DNA of 64,000 bases from Xanthocytophaga flava (GTDB lineage: Bacteria; Bacteroidota; Bacteroidia; Cytophagales; 172606-1): assembly GCF_030068545.1 (NCBI RefSeq), contig NZ_JASJOR010000019.1, positions 1 to 64,000 on the forward strand. The letters run 5' to 3'. Position 1 is the stretch's first letter, and every line of letters begins with the position of its first letter. Positions 34,981 to 43,184 of the stretch are shown piece after piece. Below the pieces are notes generated by a model that worked only from the letters and a program-made list of their open reading frames with translations, was not told the DNA's origin and did no database searches. The position numbers and the translations under genes were made by a program.

Positions 34981-35290
34981 GTGGTGGTGTAGGTGCGTAG
35001 GGATAAAAATTCCGCGGGCTTAGCGTTGGCCCTGAGGGGCGAAGCTTTGGAATTTTTTGCTAGCACACAAATCTGGCTCACCAAATTCTCATTTGGCACC
35101 CCTCTTTTGGGCAAGCAAAAAAGTGACACAGCGATAAGAAGAGTTATGTTCTGAACTTTAAACTAACTTGGGAAGAATAAAGCAAAAAAGGAAGAAGCCA
35201 CAGGAAGAACAATGAAAGGGATGTTAAAGAAATGAAGGAAGAAACAGCTCTCCCAAGCCCACACTTATGAAAGGAATAGGCTTGGGTTTT
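34981..35290 (+). ncRNA. Candidate structured RNA or REP-like element ending in a terminator
   Basis: AAAAATTCC (35005-35013) pairs with GGAATTTTT (35049-35057). Inside, GCTT pairs with AAGC and a Gly/Cys-type GGCCCTGAGGGGC region can form a tight hairpin, giving one long interrupted stem that is much more GC-rich than its surroundings. A rho-independent terminator on the same strand follows at 35252-35290: stem CCCAAGCC/GGCTTGGG, then TTTTATT. No plus-strand gene precedes it for over 700 bp, so a separate transcript is plausible. Size and boundaries are uncertain. Confidence 0.35.
35252..35290 (+). terminator. Rho-independent terminator on the plus strand
   Basis: Stem 35252-35259 with 35279-35286, loop of 19 bases, followed by TTTTATT in the plus direction only. 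The nearest gene on the left points the other way, so the transcript it ends is not an annotated gene. Confidence 0.65.
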
Positions 35291-35322
35291 ATTCAAATCC
35301 AAAATTCAGTATGACTCATTTG

Positions 35323-36036
35323 CTATTCTTTTGTATATACCCCACTGATAGAAGTTTCAGGAGGACAGGCACAGAAGTAAGAGTCCGTAAGCATGAATAC
35401 CTGCATTTGCTTCTCTCCAAACCAGAAGATTGCCTTGCAAGATCCTAAAGACCCATCAAAAAGTATATCCTCAAAGTAACCAATCCCCTTCTTGTAGGTT
35501 ATTGTACCAGATGTGTTGCAGCCCAGATTATCTTCACGTCCTGTTTTCATGTCCGTAGTAAATTCAAAATGTATCGGATCTATCTTTTTAAAGGAGATAT
35601 AGCCATGTAGTGTATCATTGCCATACGAATAGGCATTTCCCGGAATAGAAAACGTTTTGGAAGGTTCGGTTCGCTGAAAGGTAATCATTGTTTTATCCTT
35701 TTTGTATAAAGTCAGCGTATTGTAAATGGTAATACCAGATTGCATGCGAACCGGACTTTTCCAGGATAACTCAGTAAATGTAGAGTCCAAAAGCTTCACT
35801 TTCTGATTTTTTATAGGCACATCCTCGTCTATTTGTAGTAAATCTACTTGTTGATTCTCTTCCAGCATAAAAAAGTCCAGCCCTTCTAAAGGAGTAACTA
35901 CAATCAGTTTTTCTGTAGATGCACTTACAGGTTTATAATACGTTACTTCAAATTTGGGGCTTGCTGTAGGTTGAGAAGCTATAGCAGCTTGGAATACAAG
36001 AGAAAAAAACAGTGAGAAGATATACTTGTATGACAT
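35323..36036 (-). CDS. Secreted unknown protein, 237 aa
   Basis: I choose the ATG at 36034-36036, which gives a signal peptide (YKYIFSLFFSLVFQAAIASQ); the frame is open 45 bp further. The mature protein is beta-rich (KFEVTYYKPVSASTEKLIVV, HGYISFKKIDPIHFEFTTDM, GTITYKKGIGYFEDILFDGS) and has five Cys near the C-terminus, including DSYFCACPPE. No domain recognised. It starts 48 bp after the retropepsin-like gene on the same strand, so the two are likely co-transcribed and may act together in the periplasm. Confidence 0.55.
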   Translation of the reverse strand: MSYKYIFSLFFSLVFQAAIASQPTASPKFEVTYYKPVSASTEKLIVVTPLEGLDFFMLEENQQVDLLQIDEDVPIKNQKVKLLDSTFTELSWKSPVRMQSGITIYNTLTLYKKDKTMITFQRTEPSKTFSIPGNAYSYGNDTLHGYISFKKIDPIHFEFTTDMKTGREDNLGCNTSGTITYKKGIGYFEDILFDGSLGSCKAIFWFGEKQMQVFMLTDSYFCACPPETSISGVYTKE

Positions 36037-36084
36037 GTAAGTCTGGTTTTGGTGTAATATGAGAAATCCTGGAAAAGACAACAG

Positions 36085-37374
36085 TTATTCAAAATGAACC
36101 GACATAGAAGCAAAACTGATAACCATCTTATCAAATTTACGAATTAGGTCCTGCCCAATGTTTCCTGCAAGATGTCCTTCATCCGTTCTGATGGGTTCTT
36201 TGTAGACTTGAACATTTTCTATTTTAACAGGTTTGTTATTGATAGAAGGAACAAAGTTAATCAGATACCCCTGTTTACGAATGTTGCCCCCAGCTCCTCC
36301 AAACTGAAGCTCTTTCTCCTTGTAGTTTTTCTCAATTTCATTTCTGTGCTTCTCAAAATAGGTTTTATAGAGTAAAGTACTATTTGCACCAGTATCAAAT
36401 GTATAGTTGTCTCCATCTAACTCAATGATTGGAGTTAAAAAATCAAGTGTCAGATTCTGATTGGGAAAATGGCCAGGTTGTAACGGAACAATGAGTTCTT
36501 CTGATCGTGTAATCTGTATTTCTTTCAGTGCTTCAATTACTGGAAAACCAAGGATACCCTGTATTTGATACTGAATAGAAGGTACTGCCAGGGCTGAGTC
36601 AGGAAATACTAGAAAAACCGCATCTTGTACCTGAATATGTCCTAAGTTCAACTGCGGACATACAGCTATCTGTGATTTTACAGTCTTACCTGTTATCGCA
36701 ATCACATCAATCATTCCTTCCATAAACTGCATTCCACACTTTTTTGCCATTGATTCAGTCACAGTTGAAATATTGGCACCTGTATCAAAAACAAAATCAA
36801 CACTATCTTTCTTTGCTGTACCTGTTCCGGAATAGCTCACATGTATATTTGCCAGCCCCGCTTTGTCTCTTTTGATTTTCAGTGTTGTGGTTGTGGAAAT
36901 ATGAACCTGTTGCTTAGGCTGTCCGGAAAGCGACTTCCAGATAAGGCGGGTATTGGCAAAATCTTCCTGCTCTGCTTTAGATAAGAATCTATTGTACTGA
37001 TTCATAACTTGATTCAGGGTAGTAAAAGCTTCTTTGTATTCAAATAGTTTTCCATGGTTATTCTGCTTTATCACAAGCAACTTGCACTTTACCGAATCAG
37101 GCAATGTTTTGTTGAATTGTTGAAAAAGTTGGTTGATCTTCTGGTTGGAGGATGTAAGTCGGTTAAAGACATGATCCAGGTTTGCTTCCAGAACAAGTTG
37201 ATGTTCTTTGGATAGTATTACTTTTTTTGTGTGATATACATTGCGTGCTACAAAAAAATCTTTCTGAGTAATCAGGCTGTCAATATGTTTGAAAGTAATC
37301 AGCGACTTGTTGGATTGTGCTATACAGGAGATTGTAATCAGCAAAATCCAGTTCGTTAAAAGTATTCTTTTCAT
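36085..37374 (-). CDS. Retropepsin-like aspartic protease with two DTG motifs, 429 aa
   Basis: A signal peptide (LLTNWILLITISCIAQ) gives export. Residues 21-160 are a helical, charged region. Two pepsin-like lobes follow: DFVFDTGANISTVTE (Asp197) and NYTFDTGANSTLLYK (Asp327), each with the hydrophobic-Asp-Thr-Gly core of retropepsin-type aspartyl proteases. Between them, IQGILGFPVI matches the psi-loop ILG motif, and LAGNIGQDLI supplies the second. Having both lobes in one chain allows an intramolecular active site. The Bacteroidota family is usually annotated as aspartyl protease family proteins of unknown substrate. The secreted 237-residue gene follows in the same direction. Confidence 0.85.
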   Translation of the reverse strand: MKRILLTNWILLITISCIAQSNKSLITFKHIDSLITQKDFFVARNVYHTKKVILSKEHQLVLEANLDHVFNRLTSSNQKINQLFQQFNKTLPDSVKCKLLVIKQNNHGKLFEYKEAFTTLNQVMNQYNRFLSKAEQEDFANTRLIWKSLSGQPKQQVHISTTTTLKIKRDKAGLANIHVSYSGTGTAKKDSVDFVFDTGANISTVTESMAKKCGMQFMEGMIDVIAITGKTVKSQIAVCPQLNLGHIQVQDAVFLVFPDSALAVPSIQYQIQGILGFPVIEALKEIQITRSEELIVPLQPGHFPNQNLTLDFLTPIIELDGDNYTFDTGANSTLLYKTYFEKHRNEIEKNYKEKELQFGGAGGNIRKQGYLINFVPSINNKPVKIENVQVYKEPIRTDEGHLAGNIGQDLIRKFDKMVISFASMSVHFE

Positions 37375-37451
37375 TTGAGGTAGATAGTTTGTTTGTATGG
37401 GTGCTAAATTATATGAGCTTAAAAACTAGTTGGTTGATTTTGAAACAAGAA

Positions 37452-37865
37452 TCATGAATGAGCAACAAGCTGTAATTGCTGTTCATTCTGAAACACAAAT
37501 ACCCCATTTGGAATGAGGGATAACATAATGCTAATGAAATCCTTGTAATGGTTACAAGTTAATGTGTTTTGATGGGCAATCAGAGTGGTCAATACACATT
37601 CAAATGCTTTACCAGGAAACAAAAGAAAGTTCAACCTTCCTACTGGGTCCTCTATCAACAGCTCAATAGCTTCTTCCTCTGCCTTATACAGAACGATTAG
37701 AAAAGACGTAGAACCATAGTAATCAAAAACAGCTTCATATGGCACCCATCCGCCCTCTTCAAACAAGAGATTGGTTTTACGTCCTTCCCACCCTGCTCTT
37801 TCCAGAGATGTACGGATCTGTATTAACTGCAATCTGTGAATATCCTCCAATTCTGACTTGCGCAT
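37452..37865 (-). CDS. Unknown cytosolic protein, 137 aa
   Basis: The start is taken as the ATG at 37863-37865 (MRKSELEDIHRLQLIQIRTS); 21 hydrophobic residues could be added upstream but do not look like a signal for this protein. The chain reads as an alpha-beta protein: SLERAGWEGRKTNLLFEEGG, VFDYYGSTSFLIVLYKAEEE, LNFLLFPGKAFECVLTTLIA. No family recognised; the pattern resembles small cytosolic immunity-type proteins, which is only an impression. A shared box (37965-37982) lies about 100 bp upstream and is the same box found before both LRR operons. Confidence 0.5.
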   Translation of the reverse strand: MRKSELEDIHRLQLIQIRTSLERAGWEGRKTNLLFEEGGWVPYEAVFDYYGSTSFLIVLYKAEEEAIELLIEDPVGRLNFLLFPGKAFECVLTTLIAHQNTLTCNHYKDFISIMLSLIPNGVFVFQNEQQLQLVAHS

Positions 37866-37964
37866 AGTAATTACTTTTTTCAGGAAGTAGAAAATCAATA
37901 GGTAGAAGTCTGTCAGAAATGTCTGCAAGGTAAGCTAACTACTATTTATTCTATAAAAAGCACC

Positions 37965-37982
37965 GTATACAAAGTATATACA
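37965..37982 (-). promoter_or_regulatory. TGTATATACTTTGTA box upstream of the 137-aa gene
   Basis: On the minus strand this reads TGTATATACTTTGTATAC. The same TGTATAT(A/G)CTTTGTA core occurs at 40737-40755, 47396-47422 and 58257-58283. It resembles the Bacteroidota -7 element (TAnnTTTG) with one extra base. Confidence 0.5.
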
Positions 37983-38074
37983 ACCTCAAAAAACAGGTTA
38001 AACAGACAACAGGATCTCTCTTACTTATTCTAACTTGCAGCCAGTATATTTTGCATTCAGATAGTTGATTTTTA

Positions 38075-38347
38075 ATGGAACAACCCAAGATCTCTTTCTT
38101 TCGCCAAATCAGAAAACTTTTAGTCTCGGCTTTTCTAACTATTGTTGCATTGATTACCTGTTTTCTACTTTTTTTCAAGTTCTATATAGAATGGATGATT
38201 CTACCTTTTCTGATTATATTAATCAGTGTTGGAATTTGGTGTATCCGCAAACGCAGGAAAGTAATCGGATGGGGTATTTTTCTGGGTCTGGGTATAGCAG
38301 TAACAATAATTATCCTTGCCCTTTCAGGTTTAAACTATGTACGTTAA
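38075..38347 (+). CDS. Small membrane protein, 90 aa
   Basis: Three hydrophobic segments are visible: LLVSAFLTIVALITCFLLFF, MILPFLIILISVGIWC and GWGIFLGLGIAVTIIILALS, with basic residues at the loops (RKRRK), giving a small inner-membrane protein. No family recognised. The stop overlaps the start region of the next gene by 11 bases, so the two are translationally coupled. Confidence 0.55.
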   Translation: MEQPKISFFRQIRKLLVSAFLTIVALITCFLLFFKFYIEWMILPFLIILISVGIWCIRKRRKVIGWGIFLGLGIAVTIIILALSGLNYVR

Positions 38348-38789
38348 TTTTCTTATGGTCTTCTCTATTCTACTCTCTTTCCTATTCTCAATGACAACAT
38401 ATGCCCAACCTATCAAAAATCAAATTCGCTTTCTGGAAGAACTTATTACTTCCCTGAAGGAAAAACAGCAACCTCTTTCTTCAGAAGAACAGTTAAGAGT
38501 GATGATTTTTCAGTCTGTTATATGCAATCTATGGAATGTACACTTTCTCAAAACTGGAGAAAAACCTCCATCCAACCTTCCGGCAGCATCCGAAACCAAA
38601 CAAGCAGGCTTACAAATGCTAGCCAAACAGATTGAATACATGGAAGAACGTATGGCGTTGAGTGTAACCAATATGAGCGATTATCCTGAGAACTCCACTG
38701 AGTACAACTTTTATGCACAAAGCACCCTCATCCAAAACGACATTGTTGAGTCACTCCGTTTTCTGCAACATTCCGGATTTTACCAGTGA
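38337..38789 (+). CDS. Secreted or periplasmic helical protein, 150 aa
   Basis: A signal peptide (FLMVFSILLSFLFSMTTYA) precedes an entirely helical-looking mature part with long amphipathic stretches (IRFLEELITSLKEKQQPLSS, LQMLAKQIEYMEERMALSV). Function unknown. It overlaps the upstream membrane-protein gene by 11 bp and its 3' end overlaps the convergent outer-membrane-protein gene by 10 bp. Confidence 0.6.
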   Translation: MYVNFLMVFSILLSFLFSMTTYAQPIKNQIRFLEELITSLKEKQQPLSSEEQLRVMIFQSVICNLWNVHFLKTGEKPPSNLPAASETKQAGLQMLAKQIEYMEERMALSVTNMSDYPENSTEYNFYAQSTLIQNDIVESLRFLQHSGFYQ

Positions 38790-39508
38790 TACAGCAGACT
38801 CACACTTCCACCAAAAGGAAGTATACCTACATCTGGCAGGGAGTTTATATGTAATGGACCTGGAACAGTCTGATACCCGGCATTCAGGTGAATAGAATAG
38901 GCTTTGACTGAATACCCTGCTGCCGCTCCCAGTTGTAGGATAGAGGTATTCATTGATACCCACCCCTGATAAGGAGCAGATTCTGTTTCACCTGATTCAT
39001 ATCTATCATCAAATGAGTCTTGTACATAATCTGAATGTCGAAGATGTGCTGCATAGTTATACTGCCAGTTGATCCAGGCACCAGCATACCAGTGATGCGT
39101 GCGATATCCGGGAATAAGTGTGAGCGCAGTACCGGCAGTAGTAATTCTTCCATTCGTATTTTTAGTAGTTGCCACAGTAGCAGATATACCAATGGTTACA
39201 CCCCACTGTTGATAGAAAGACAAATAATCCGCTAGTCCTACCTTTCCTTCAAAAGTGTCTGGCTTTTTGAGAAGAAAGACTGGCGTAGCAACACTTGCCG
39301 TTAAAAGTGGAGTATGTTTGCCTATGGCAGGTAACTGCCATCCTCCGGTGAAACCTGTTTTGAGTGCAGGTGCCGCGCCCACCTGAATACCTGCCCAATG
39401 ACTTTTTACAGATTCGGGCATCTGGTATACCTGGCTATATCCGTTTGCAGAAAGCAGGCAGGATGAAAAGATCAGAAAATAGTATAAGTAGTTTATCTTG
39501 TATAACAT
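38780..39508 (-). CDS. Outer-membrane beta-barrel-like protein, 242 aa
   Basis: A signal peptide (YYFLIFSSCLLSANGYS) is followed by alternating aromatic/hydrophobic strands: WAGIQVGAAPALKTGFTGGW, WGVTIGISATVATTKN, HHWYAGAWINWQYNYAAHLR, LQLGAAAGYSVKAYSIHLNA, ending GGSVSLLYHW with a terminal aromatic residue. This is the look of a small outer-membrane barrel of the conjugal-transfer or OmpA-like fold class, but without a recognisable named family. The alpha/beta hydrolase gene lies upstream in the same direction. Confidence 0.55.
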   Translation of the reverse strand: MLYKINYLYYFLIFSSCLLSANGYSQVYQMPESVKSHWAGIQVGAAPALKTGFTGGWQLPAIGKHTPLLTASVATPVFLLKKPDTFEGKVGLADYLSFYQQWGVTIGISATVATTKNTNGRITTAGTALTLIPGYRTHHWYAGAWINWQYNYAAHLRHSDYVQDSFDDRYESGETESAPYQGWVSMNTSILQLGAAAGYSVKAYSIHLNAGYQTVPGPLHINSLPDVGILPFGGSVSLLYHW

Positions 39509-39573
39509 AGTGAAAGACCTCTGTGGTAAGTTGATAAAGTTTACTGAATGAAAAGCAGACTCATGAATGACTG

Positions 39574-40557
39574 TTACTGGTATTCATACAAATAACCTTT
39601 CATTGCCTGAATAGTCTGTTCAAACTGTTCGGCCAGATAACGATGTCCGGCATTTTCAATTTTTATCACTTTTGCATTGGCAAATAAGGGTTGATTATAT
39701 GTTGTCTGGTTCGCAAACCCTAATCCGCTACAAGTGCCTCCCATAATCAGCACCTGATTGGGATAGTCTTTCAACCCAATGGAAAAGTCATAGGAAAATC
39801 CACTTTGTGCATTACCGATACGTTTGTTTCGAACCATCTCCACAAATCCACCAATGCGCCACACCGGCCAATCTGGAGGATTATTGCGATCACAGAAATA
39901 CTTGGTCATATTGGATTTAAGCATCATCAAAGCTCTATAATCCAACTCCTCATGCGTTTTGGCTGGAAGGGCATCATTGAGTTGGGCCATTTCGTTCCAT
40001 CCAGTGTTGGTGTAATCAAATTCAACCAGATCTTTCCAGATTTTGTCCATTGCCGATCCCTGTAAAACAAGCGGCTCTCCCAGAATTAACTGACGCACCT
40101 GGTCTGGGTGACGGGCTGTAAACATAGCAGCAGTGCCTCCTCCCATGGAATGAGCATAGAGCGTGATAGGTCTATCGGGTGCAAACAATGCTTTGACTTG
40201 TTCCACTTCCTCCACCTGTGAATCAAATGTAAATTCTGATTCAGTGATTCGTTCAGACAAACCACATCCACGCTGGCTCCACATCACTACATAATACTTA
40301 TCGGACAGTATTTGAAGCACCCGGTAGCTCCGAATTTCATCATAGCTACCATGTAACACAAACAAAGGAGGGTTCTGAGGATCTCCATAGGTAAAGCAAT
40401 GCAGACTTCGGGTATGACCGGCTACATTTACACTGATTTGGGACAATGCCGGGTCCTGATCTGTTGTGGGCGGAACCAGTGTACCCGGCTCATCAATAGA
40501 CCGGCACCCCTGAAAGCTCAGGAGTAAAAAAAACAAGGATAAGATAGTTTTATACAT
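39574..40557 (-). CDS. Alpha/beta-hydrolase lipoprotein, 327 aa
   Basis: The N-terminus (ILSLFFLLLSFQG then Cys18) is a lipoprotein signal, so the enzyme is membrane-anchored on the outside of the inner membrane or on the outer membrane. The hydrolase fold shows NPPLFVLHGSYDEIRSY (oxyanion HG), VVMWSQRGCGLS, and the nucleophile elbow LYAHSMGGGTAAMF with Ser in HSMGG. An acidic residue would follow PNQVLIMGG and the catalytic His is in NAGHRYLAEQ near the end. The overall plan is that of proline iminopeptidase or ester hydrolases. Substrate unknown. Confidence 0.85.
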   Translation of the reverse strand: MYKTILSLFFLLLSFQGCRSIDEPGTLVPPTTDQDPALSQISVNVAGHTRSLHCFTYGDPQNPPLFVLHGSYDEIRSYRVLQILSDKYYVVMWSQRGCGLSERITESEFTFDSQVEEVEQVKALFAPDRPITLYAHSMGGGTAAMFTARHPDQVRQLILGEPLVLQGSAMDKIWKDLVEFDYTNTGWNEMAQLNDALPAKTHEELDYRALMMLKSNMTKYFCDRNNPPDWPVWRIGGFVEMVRNKRIGNAQSGFSYDFSIGLKDYPNQVLIMGGTCSGLGFANQTTYNQPLFANAKVIKIENAGHRYLAEQFEQTIQAMKGYLYEYQ

Positions 40558-41003
40558 AGTAAAAGTTGGTGTAGAGAATATGTATAGTTTGTTACTCTGT
40601 CAAAATTAATTGATCGCTGATTTCCTGTAGATGACTGCTGTCACTCAGAATTATGATCTTCCAATAGAAATTGAATGCATATTCTGGAAGTTGGGGAATA
40701 AAAGTATCTTTTAGATAAAAAAGGATCAAAAAAAGAGCGTTACAAAGTATATACACATAAGAAATACTTAGGTTTAAGTATAGAAGGAGGGAAACCGAAT
40801 TTCTTTGGATATCAGAGGTGATAGGGTAGTCGCCATTATATCTAAAACCATGAAGTGACCTCTTTGCTATCAGGTATGTTATTGCTACTAATCCAGAATA
40901 TCAGCTATGACAGAAACTGGATGTAATGATGACCTTAGCAAAATATTCTGTATCAATTATCACTATAACAAATCCAGCCTATCGATACACAGGCCGGACT
41001 TAT
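40558..41003. other. 446-bp gene-free stretch with one shared box
   Basis: No gene seen. It contains the TGTATATACTTTGTAAC box (minus strand, 40737-40755), about 180 bp before the hydrolase start. No terminator-like hairpin stands out. Confidence 0.5.
40737..40755 (-). promoter_or_regulatory. TGTATATACTTTGTAACGC box upstream of the hydrolase gene
   Basis: On the minus strand the 19 bases TGTATATACTTTGTAACGC match the core found before both LRR operons and before the gene at 37.9 kb. Confidence 0.5.
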
Positions 41004-41453
41004 TTAGAAAATGGAGAGATGAGTTATCTTTTGCTGTCTATAATAGCGAATACATATGAAACTAATCAAAATTGCAGTTAGAAAACATGTAATAGCAGGC
41101 ACCATAAAAAAATAAATAGTACTTAAAACAGCAAATACATAGAAACATCCCATAATGGGAATTAACAGAGGAATATAAAGAGACTTGTTTTCTTCAATTT
41201 TGGAAGAAATCTGCCACAATAATATAGTCAGAAGTACCAATGTGGTAATTAGAAACAAACTCATTCCTTCGTAATTATCACTCAGACTTCGTAAGGAACC
41301 GCCATAATCGAAGGCGTGCTCATCCATTTGTTGCAGAATAGATTTTTTAACTGGATCAGTGGTATCTTTCCGGGTAAAATGTCCAATAGTATGTCCAATG
41401 GCAAAGAAACAGCTTAGTCCTGCAGAGATACGGAGTAATAGTTTGGATTTCAT
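41004..41453 (-). CDS. Integral membrane protein, 149 aa
   Basis: Four hydrophobic segments are seen: LLLRISAGLSCFFAIGHTIG, MSLFLITTLVLLTILLWQI, YIPLLIPIMGCFYVFAVLST and MVPAITCFLTAILISFICI. The FAIGHTIGHF segment with two His is a feature of a widespread small membrane family of unknown role. It is in the same direction as the AraC regulator gene, about 200 bp downstream of it. No enzyme motif. Confidence 0.6.
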   Translation of the reverse strand: MKSKLLLRISAGLSCFFAIGHTIGHFTRKDTTDPVKKSILQQMDEHAFDYGGSLRSLSDNYEGMSLFLITTLVLLTILLWQISSKIEENKSLYIPLLIPIMGCFYVFAVLSTIYFFMVPAITCFLTAILISFICIRYYRQQKITHLSIF

Positions 41454-41657
41454 TGAGTAAGGATAGTTGGATAAAGAATAAACAAGTTTGTCGGTTTAGT
41501 CAGGTAGAAGACCAATTGTATTCTGTTATCGTCAATACCAAATGTGATATAGCCAGATTCAGAAGTAAGTCTGCTACAAAGATGAAAACAATAAAGCGTG
41601 TAGTATTGTAAAAAAGGGAAATGGACAGGTAGTAGATCTTCAGAGTACTAACCCAAT

Positions 41658-42479
41658 TTATTCTTTGTAAAATATCCGACCAAACTCATTATCTGTTTCT
41701 GCATACCTCACAGGAGAATATCCCGTAAATCGTTTGAACTCTTTGATAAAGTGTGATTGGTCATAATAAAATTGGTACAGATCATCTTTGTAGAAAGAGG
41801 GTGAAGGAGCATTGGCCCATAGGTGATAAAATCGCTGAAAGCGAACAATAGCAGCCAGCGTTTTGGGTGATATGCCAATGTATTCATTAAATAACAGGCT
41901 TAGATAGCGTTTGGAGTACCCTGTTTTCTGTTCCAGTTCTTTAATTTCAATGCGTCCCTGAGATTTATAAATAGAATTTGTCACAAAGTCGACAATTCCC
42001 TGATGCTGATTTAGCACCAACAGTTGTGACAAGAGGAACTGTTGAATCTTTCGAATCTTTTCTGACAAGTAATCTATATTACCAATTTGTTCCTGAAGGT
42101 TTTTACCCAGTGTGCCATACAAATCTGAAAAACCAATGATCTGATTAGATACCTCCTGCATAGCTATTTTAGCAAATCGATAAGCTCCGGCAGGAGTAAG
42201 TTCAATGATGATGGTTCCTGTTTTACGGGTATTGGAACTTATGACAACAGATTGATCCCAGTTTCCCACAAAATGAATTTCGCCTTCCTTTCTCTCCTGA
42301 CTACCCGATCTATCCTGTGCAAGTAATCCATTCAGATAAGGGATAATGATTTTGGGTTTGCCATTTGGCACAATTACTCTGCTGCTGGTAAAGGGAACGC
42401 CAAAGTCACTCTCAAAAACCCAGAAGGAATCAATAAAAGGACGAAGTGGTAGTAAAGGTGTGACTGATTGTAAAAACAT
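41658..42479 (-). CDS. AraC-family transcriptional regulator, 273 aa
   Basis: The C-terminal third is the double helix-turn-helix of AraC regulators: IEIKELEQKTGYSKRYLSLL then FNEYIGISPKTLAAIVRFQR, and YYDQSHFIKEFKRFTGYSPV. The N-terminal part (LPLRPFIDSFWVFESDF... VPNGKPKIIIPY) matches the DUF6597-type ligand-binding region of one AraC subgroup. It probably binds its own and neighbouring promoters. It starts 16 bp after the SMI1/KNR4 gene on the same strand. Confidence 0.88.
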   Translation of the reverse strand: MFLQSVTPLLPLRPFIDSFWVFESDFGVPFTSSRVIVPNGKPKIIIPYLNGLLAQDRSGSQERKEGEIHFVGNWDQSVVISSNTRKTGTIIIELTPAGAYRFAKIAMQEVSNQIIGFSDLYGTLGKNLQEQIGNIDYLSEKIRKIQQFLLSQLLVLNQHQGIVDFVTNSIYKSQGRIEIKELEQKTGYSKRYLSLLFNEYIGISPKTLAAIVRFQRFYHLWANAPSPSFYKDDLYQFYYDQSHFIKEFKRFTGYSPVRYAETDNEFGRIFYKE

Positions 42480-42495
42480 AGCAATAACAAATTGA

Positions 42496-43170
42496 CTAAA
42501 TGGCGTCTAAAGGAATACTTATGGGAAACCGGGAAGTATAGCTATCATTGATTTCGGCAATGATAGCTATACTCTCTTCCATTTCCAGCAAGGTATCCGG
42601 ACTAAAGAAAATTCCATTTTTAAGCAATTCCAATTGAGTTTCCAGCCATTTGCTTAAATCTTGATGTACAACTTGGTATCCACCTGAACATTTATAGTCA
42701 AAGGCAGCAATTTGTCCTGGAATACCATTCCAGTAGCCAATTGTATCGATTACCATCAAACCAGAACTCTGCATTTGCAGAAATGGAATAAAACCATGTT
42801 TCCAATAACAGAGTTGATTAGTTCTTTTGGCATTTTTAATATGTTCATGCCATATTTCTAAAGTCATCTCTATATTTGCCATATTCATCCAGTGATAACA
42901 ATCATCAAGCGGAATCATTTCATAGTATCCTTCCCCATATTCATCTTTCCACCACTCTAGCATTGTTTCGAATCCATTTTTCCATCCATATAGTGCGAAA
43001 AAATCTTCAGGAATAGCTAATATTCCAAAGGATTTAAGTGTAGATTCAATAATAACACGATCTATTCCCGATGACAATCGAGCATATCTGAGTGGAACAA
43101 CCTGCTGATAAAGCAGGTCAAACTCAATCAACATACTTGTAAATTCACTTTTCATAACTGTGAAAGACAT
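42496..43170 (-). CDS. SMI1/KNR4 (SUKH) family protein, probable immunity protein, 224 aa
   Basis: The order of motifs matches the SUKH fold: PEDFFALYGWKNGFETMLEW (the LP.d...l...nG region), YYEMIPLDDCYHWMN, then FIPFLQMQSSGLMVIDTIGY (WiPi......g...lD) and a final helical tail LSKWLETQLELLKNGIF. SUKH proteins are the most common immunity proteins of bacterial polymorphic toxin systems, binding and blocking a partner toxin in the cytosol; some act elsewhere. There is no signal peptide. It lies 14 bp after an LRR gene and 16 bp before the AraC gene in the same direction, and no toxin is visible nearby, so it is an orphan immunity-type gene. Confidence 0.75.
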   Translation of the reverse strand: MSFTVMKSEFTSMLIEFDLLYQQVVPLRYARLSSGIDRVIIESTLKSFGILAIPEDFFALYGWKNGFETMLEWWKDEYGEGYYEMIPLDDCYHWMNMANIEMTLEIWHEHIKNAKRTNQLCYWKHGFIPFLQMQSSGLMVIDTIGYWNGIPGQIAAFDYKCSGGYQVVHQDLSKWLETQLELLKNGIFFSPDTLLEMEESIAIIAEINDSYTSRFPISIPLDAI

Positions 43171-43184
43171 CTTTTAGTGAGTTG

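Larger units (their letters stand above)
34537..35322. other. 786-bp gene-free stretch with a structured element
   Basis: No intact gene. It contains a GC-rich foldable element (34981-35057), a plus-strand protein-like tail next to it (about 35054-35156) and a plus-strand rho-independent terminator (35252-35290). This combination suggests a noncoding transcript or a mobile repeat. Confidence 0.5.
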
